This document shows positions 61,042-64,000 of a DNA stretch of 64,000 nt, piece by piece. The position numbers were made by a program, and so were the translations under genes. How positions within the stretch are numbered: position 1 is the stretch's first letter; the number at the start of each line of letters is the position of its first letter. The stretch is taken from positions 322,022 to 386,021 of the forward strand of contig JAUHJS010000002.1 in the NCBI GenBank assembly GCA_030412945.1. Reading direction: 5' to 3'. The notes beneath the pieces were generated by a model. The model searched no databases. It was not told the origin of the DNA and saw only the letters and a list, made by a program, of their open reading frames with translations. The stretch is from Shiella aurantiaca. Its GTDB lineage: Bacteria; Bacteroidota; Bacteroidia; Cytophagales; Cyclobacteriaceae.

Positions 61042-61520
61042 GTAACTTACTGGAAATCTTACGCCAGCAGGTAGATTCCAATCTTCCTGACCTGAATACG
61101 AATGATAGCCCCGCTTCCCTGCAAGTGGAAGCCAAGCACTTACTAGCAGTCGCCAAGGTGCTGTATACGCATCCCGATTTATATTTTGATTCCCTCTCTT
61201 GTATCACGGGCATCGACAATGGACCAACGCTAGGAACCATGGAAGTGGCGTACAACTTGTATTCCATTCCCTACCATCAAAGCTTGATGCTGAAAGTGGT
61301 AGTTCCACGTTCGGTGGAGGCTATGCCTGTTGTGCCAAGTCTTACAGGGATTTGGCGCACAGCCGATTGGCACGAGCGGGAGGCGTACGATTTGTTAGGG
61401 ATTTATTTTGAAGGCCATCCTGATTTGAGGCGCATCCTAATGCCTGCCGACTGGGTAGGGCATCCTTTGCGCAAAGATTATCAAGATCCTAGCACCTATC
61501 GGGGCATAACAGTTAAATAA
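61038..61520 (+). CDS. nuoC: NADH-quinone oxidoreductase subunit C
   Basis: This 160-residue subunit of the peripheral arm contains the conserved [26 protein letters not shown] segment near the C-terminus. ATG 61038 overlaps the nuoB stop; an in-frame start at 60909 inside nuoB is less likely. nuoD begins on the base after its stop, and C and D are separate here rather than fused. Confidence 0.96.
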   Translation: MSNLLEILRQQVDSNLPDLNTNDSPASLQVEAKHLLAVAKVLYTHPDLYFDSLSCITGIDNGPTLGTMEVAYNLYSIPYHQSLMLKVVVPRSVEAMPVVPSLTGIWRTADWHEREAYDLLGIYFEGHPDLRRILMPADWVGHPLRKDYQDPSTYRGITVK

Positions 61521-62786
61521 ATGGCGATGGAAAACAAAGACTACGCAGCCATTACCGAACAGGCACCTGGCCATAAAAAGGTAGAATATCAATATCAAGC
61601 CGATAATTTGCAGCGCTCAGAGCCTCCCAAATACAAGTTGGAAGACCTGAGGCAGGAGGAGATGATTATCAATATCGGCCCTCAGCATCCTTCTACCCAT
61701 GGCGTATTGCGCTTGGAAGTGCTGGCGCATGGCGAATATGTGGTAGATGTAGTACCTCACTTGGGGTATCTGCACCGCTGCTTTGAAAAGCATGCCGAGG
61801 CCTTGCCCTACAATCAAATCCTTCCTTTTGTCGACCGTATGGACTACCTCGCGGCCATGAACTCCGAACATGCCTATGTAATGGGCGTGGAGCGCATGCT
61901 GGGTATACATCAGCAAATCGACAAGCGTACCGAATACGTCCGTGTGCTTGTGGCGGAGCTTAATCGCCTTTCGTCTCATTTTGTGGCCTTGGGCACTTAT
62001 GGGATGGACATTGGAGCGTTTACCAGCTTTTTCTGGCTCATGCGCGATCGCGAGCATATCAACCGCCTGCTCGAATGGGTGAGCGGCTCTCGTATGCTTT
62101 TTAACTACCTGTGGGTAGGCGGACTTTTTTATGATTTGCCTGTGGGTTTTGAAGAAAAGTGTGCAGAGTTTATCGCTTACCTCAAACCTAAAATGCAAGA
62201 GATTGATGAACTGCTTCTTCAAAATAAAATCTTTATTGAGCGGACAGCCTCCATTGGCGTTTTACCTATGGATTTGGCCATCAATTATGGCGTAACAGGC
62301 CCTATGCTCCGTGCCTCGGGCTTGGCTTTTGACTTGCGCAGGGTCGATGCCTATTCGGTGTATCCCGAACTAGCTTTTGATATCCCGATAGGAAAAGGAG
62401 AGATGGGCACTTTGGGCGATTGCTGGGACCGAACTTGGGTACGTTACCAAGAGTGCTTGGAGTCTATCAAGATTATAGAACAATGCATTGCGCAACTCTT
62501 GGGTGACCACAAGCGCACCCGCGACTACAATCCTCGGGCGCATGTGCCTAAGAAAATCCGTCCTCAGGCGGGTGATTTTTACGTACGAGCGGAGAATCCT
62601 AAAGGGGAGCTGGGCTTTTTCTTTCGTGCCGATGGGCGCTCCGATATCCCTTTTCGCTGCAAGGCGCGGTCGTGCTGTTTTTCAAACTTAAGTGTGATTG
62701 GCGAACTGTCCAAAGGGGCAATGATTGCCGATTTGATAGCCATTATAGGATCTTTAGATATGGTGTTGGGCGAGGTGGATAGGTAA
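61521..62786 (+). CDS. nuoD: NADH-quinone oxidoreductase subunit D
   Basis: This 49-kDa-type subunit of 421 residues forms the quinone site with NuoB. It has NIGPQHPSTHGVLRLE, PHLGYLHRCFEKHAE, YLAAMNSEHAYVMGVERML and the C-terminal DLIAIIGSLDMVLGEVDR. The N-terminus (~1-50) is a charged extension before the conserved core. The next gene downstream is not nuoE but an NAD(P)H-hydrate repair enzyme, so the operon ends or is broken here. Confidence 0.98.
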   Translation: MAMENKDYAAITEQAPGHKKVEYQYQADNLQRSEPPKYKLEDLRQEEMIINIGPQHPSTHGVLRLEVLAHGEYVVDVVPHLGYLHRCFEKHAEALPYNQILPFVDRMDYLAAMNSEHAYVMGVERMLGIHQQIDKRTEYVRVLVAELNRLSSHFVALGTYGMDIGAFTSFFWLMRDREHINRLLEWVSGSRMLFNYLWVGGLFYDLPVGFEEKCAEFIAYLKPKMQEIDELLLQNKIFIERTASIGVLPMDLAINYGVTGPMLRASGLAFDLRRVDAYSVYPELAFDIPIGKGEMGTLGDCWDRTWVRYQECLESIKIIEQCIAQLLGDHKRTRDYNPRAHVPKKIRPQAGDFYVRAENPKGELGFFFRADGRSDIPFRCKARSCCFSNLSVIGELSKGAMIADLIAIIGSLDMVLGEVDR

Positions 62787-62803
62787 CGTAAACCCCGAAA
62801 ACC

Positions 62804-64000
62804 ATGAAAATATTGAGTGCTTCCCAAATTCGCGAAGCAGATGCGTACACCATTCAGCAGGAGCCCATCAAGTCCATCGACCTGATGGAAAGGGCTGCTT
62901 CTCGTTTTTTTCAACGTTTTGTGGAGAAGTTTTCCTCTGAAAAACCCATACTGGTGGTTTGTGGCCCAGGTAATAATGGGGGTGATGGGCTGGCCATAGC
63001 CCGTCTGCTCTATTGGCATAAGTTTCAGGTGAAAGTAATGGTGCCTTCCCCAACTAAAAAGACCTCAGACGATTTTCGTACCAATTACCAACGCTTGCCC
63101 AGTGGTATTGTGGTGCTGTATCCCGATGATATTTTACAATCTCCCCAGCAATTGGATACGGTTTTGGTGATTGATGCGCTCTTTGGCACCGGACTTTCAC
63201 GGGCGATTGAAGGGGAGTTGGCTCAGATTATTCAGGTCATCAATGCTTCTTCGGCCTATGTGGTTTCGGTGGATATTCCTTCCGGTCTTTCCTCAGATTC
63301 CGATAGCGAGAGTGATCGTATCATGCAGGCGGATGAAACATTCACCTTTGAAGCACCCAAACGCGCTTTTCTTCTCCCCGAAACCCATGCCTACTGTGGG
63401 CGTTGGGAAATCATTCCTATTGATTTATCGAAAGCCTGCATAGAGGCTATGGAATGCACTCATTTCCTCAGTACCGAGCAGGTAATCCGTGGTCTATTGA
63501 GGAATCGTAGCCCATTTCAGCATAAAGGTGATTTTGGAAGAGCTCTTCTGATGGCTGGAGCCAAGCAAACCTTGGGGGCGGCTGTATTGGCGGCAAAAGC
63601 TTGCTTGCGAAGTGGGGTAGGGCTGTTGCGTGTACATATCCCAAAGGATGCCTCCTCTATACTAAATGTTACCATTCCCGAAGCCATGACATGGGAAGAT
63701 CCTCAGGCGGATTGCTTAAGCCAGTTGCCGGATACCGAGGCCTACCAAGCTATAGGTATTGGGCCGGGAATAGGTCAGGCCAAAGAAACCGAGAAGCTTT
63801 TACTGCAAGTGATCCAACAATACCGCGGGCCTTTGGTGATAGATGCCGATGGGCTCAACCTACTGGCCAAGCAAAAAGACGGGCTTGCCCTTTTGCCACC
63901 GGGCACCATTCTTACCCCGCATCTTAAGGAGTTCAGCCGATTAGCGAAAAAGGAAACCTTTGGTTTTAAGCGCCTCGATGCCTTGCAAGAGATGGCGCAG
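62804..64000 (+). CDS. Bifunctional NAD(P)H-hydrate epimerase/dehydratase (cut by window edge)
   Basis: The frame is open from ATG 62804 to the right edge (399 codons, no stop), so the C-terminus is missing. The N-terminal YjeF_N epimerase domain begins MKILSASQIREADAYT and has VVCGPGNNGGDGLAIAR and DALFGTGLSRAIEGE. The ADP- or ATP-dependent dehydratase (carbohydrate-kinase-like) domain follows with FQHKGDFGRALLMAGA, AIGIGPGIGQAKETE and LVIDADGLNLLAKQ. Together they repair NADH and NADPH that have become hydrated. It starts 17 bases after nuoD, so it may be read with the complex I genes. Confidence 0.95.
   Translation, partial: MKILSASQIREADAYTIQQEPIKSIDLMERAASRFFQRFVEKFSSEKPILVVCGPGNNGGDGLAIARLLYWHKFQVKVMVPSPTKKTSDDFRTNYQRLPSGIVVLYPDDILQSPQQLDTVLVIDALFGTGLSRAIEGELAQIIQVINASSAYVVSVDIPSGLSSDSDSESDRIMQADETFTFEAPKRAFLLPETHAYCGRWEIIPIDLSKACIEAMECTHFLSTEQVIRGLLRNRSPFQHKGDFGRALLMAGAKQTLGAAVLAAKACLRSGVGLLRVHIPKDASSILNVTIPEAMTWEDPQADCLSQLPDTEAYQAIGIGPGIGQAKETEKLLLQVIQQYRGPLVIDADGLNLLAKQKDGLALLPPGTILTPHLKEFSRLAKKETFGFKRLDALQEMAQ

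Noticed and set aside
61617-62222. Open frame of 201 codons on the minus strand inside nuoD
   Set aside because: It is antisense to strongly conserved nuoD sequence, with no recognisable motif.

Overview
The window looks like a chromosome segment of a Bacteroidota bacterium, most likely of the Cytophagales/Cytophagia type. The evidence is a secreted protein ending in a type IX secretion (T9SS) sorting domain, promoters with the Bacteroidota -7 element TAnnTTTG (often placed 4-8 bases before the ATG), propeller/Y_Y_Y sensor proteins, a short AtpC, many histidine kinases without response regulators, and almost no Shine-Dalgarno sequences. Base composition is about 45-50 % GC over most of the window, but a block in the surface-polysaccharide locus is much richer in AT. 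No species can be named from this sequence alone.

Layout. 1-9.2 kb: a WG-repeat protein cut by the left edge, a two-propeller SpoIIE-type phosphatase sensor, glutamyl-tRNA reductase (hemA), a sodium-coupled NSS transporter with a 47-residue MetS-like partner, a ComEA-like helix-hairpin-helix membrane protein and tRNA-Ala(GGC). 9.2-18.7 kb: NlpC/P60 lipoprotein, FAD-linked oxidase, histidine kinase, asparagine synthase, nucleotidyltransferase-like protein, small SET protein, dnaK with an unusual upstream region, an RluA-type pseudouridine synthase and a small membrane protein. 18.7-30.8 kb: TPR histidine kinase, an SSS symporter/GNAT/ornithine-racemase-like operon, MarR regulator, aldo/keto reductase, thioredoxin-like protein, a low-GC two-gene DUF2335 cassette, atpDC, and another histidine kinase with a membrane protein.

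30.9-54.8 kb is mainly a surface-polysaccharide locus. It holds gmd and fcl (GDP-L-fucose synthesis), a Wzm/Wzt ABC exporter, two methyltransferase-like proteins and at least seven glycosyltransferases. Downstream of these is a 1926-residue PKD/propeller T9SS cargo protein. The locus looks mosaic. Composition drops sharply inside wzt just after the ATPase domain, stays low through the glycosyltransferases, and rises again sharply inside the giant secreted protein, between its first module and its PKD repeats. A DUF559 nuclease-like gene with a large palindromic element sits between wzm and wzt. A DUF4143 ATPase gene, with copies of a dispersed repeat on both sides, sits among the glycosyltransferases.

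54.9-64 kb: Lrp/AsnC regulator, PyrR-like phosphoribosyltransferase, PAS histidine kinase, panB, a tiny membrane protein, a CAP-domain secreted protein, a LON-substrate-binding-domain protein, nuoABCD of complex I, and the start of a bifunctional NAD(P)H-hydrate repair enzyme cut by the right edge. The nuo set stops after nuoD, so the remaining complex I genes must lie elsewhere.

The best candidates for undescribed biology are the DUF559-palindrome element, the repeat-flanked ATPase, the DUF2335 cassette, and the two sharp intragenic composition breaks that suggest cassette exchange of surface-glycan and surface-protein modules.
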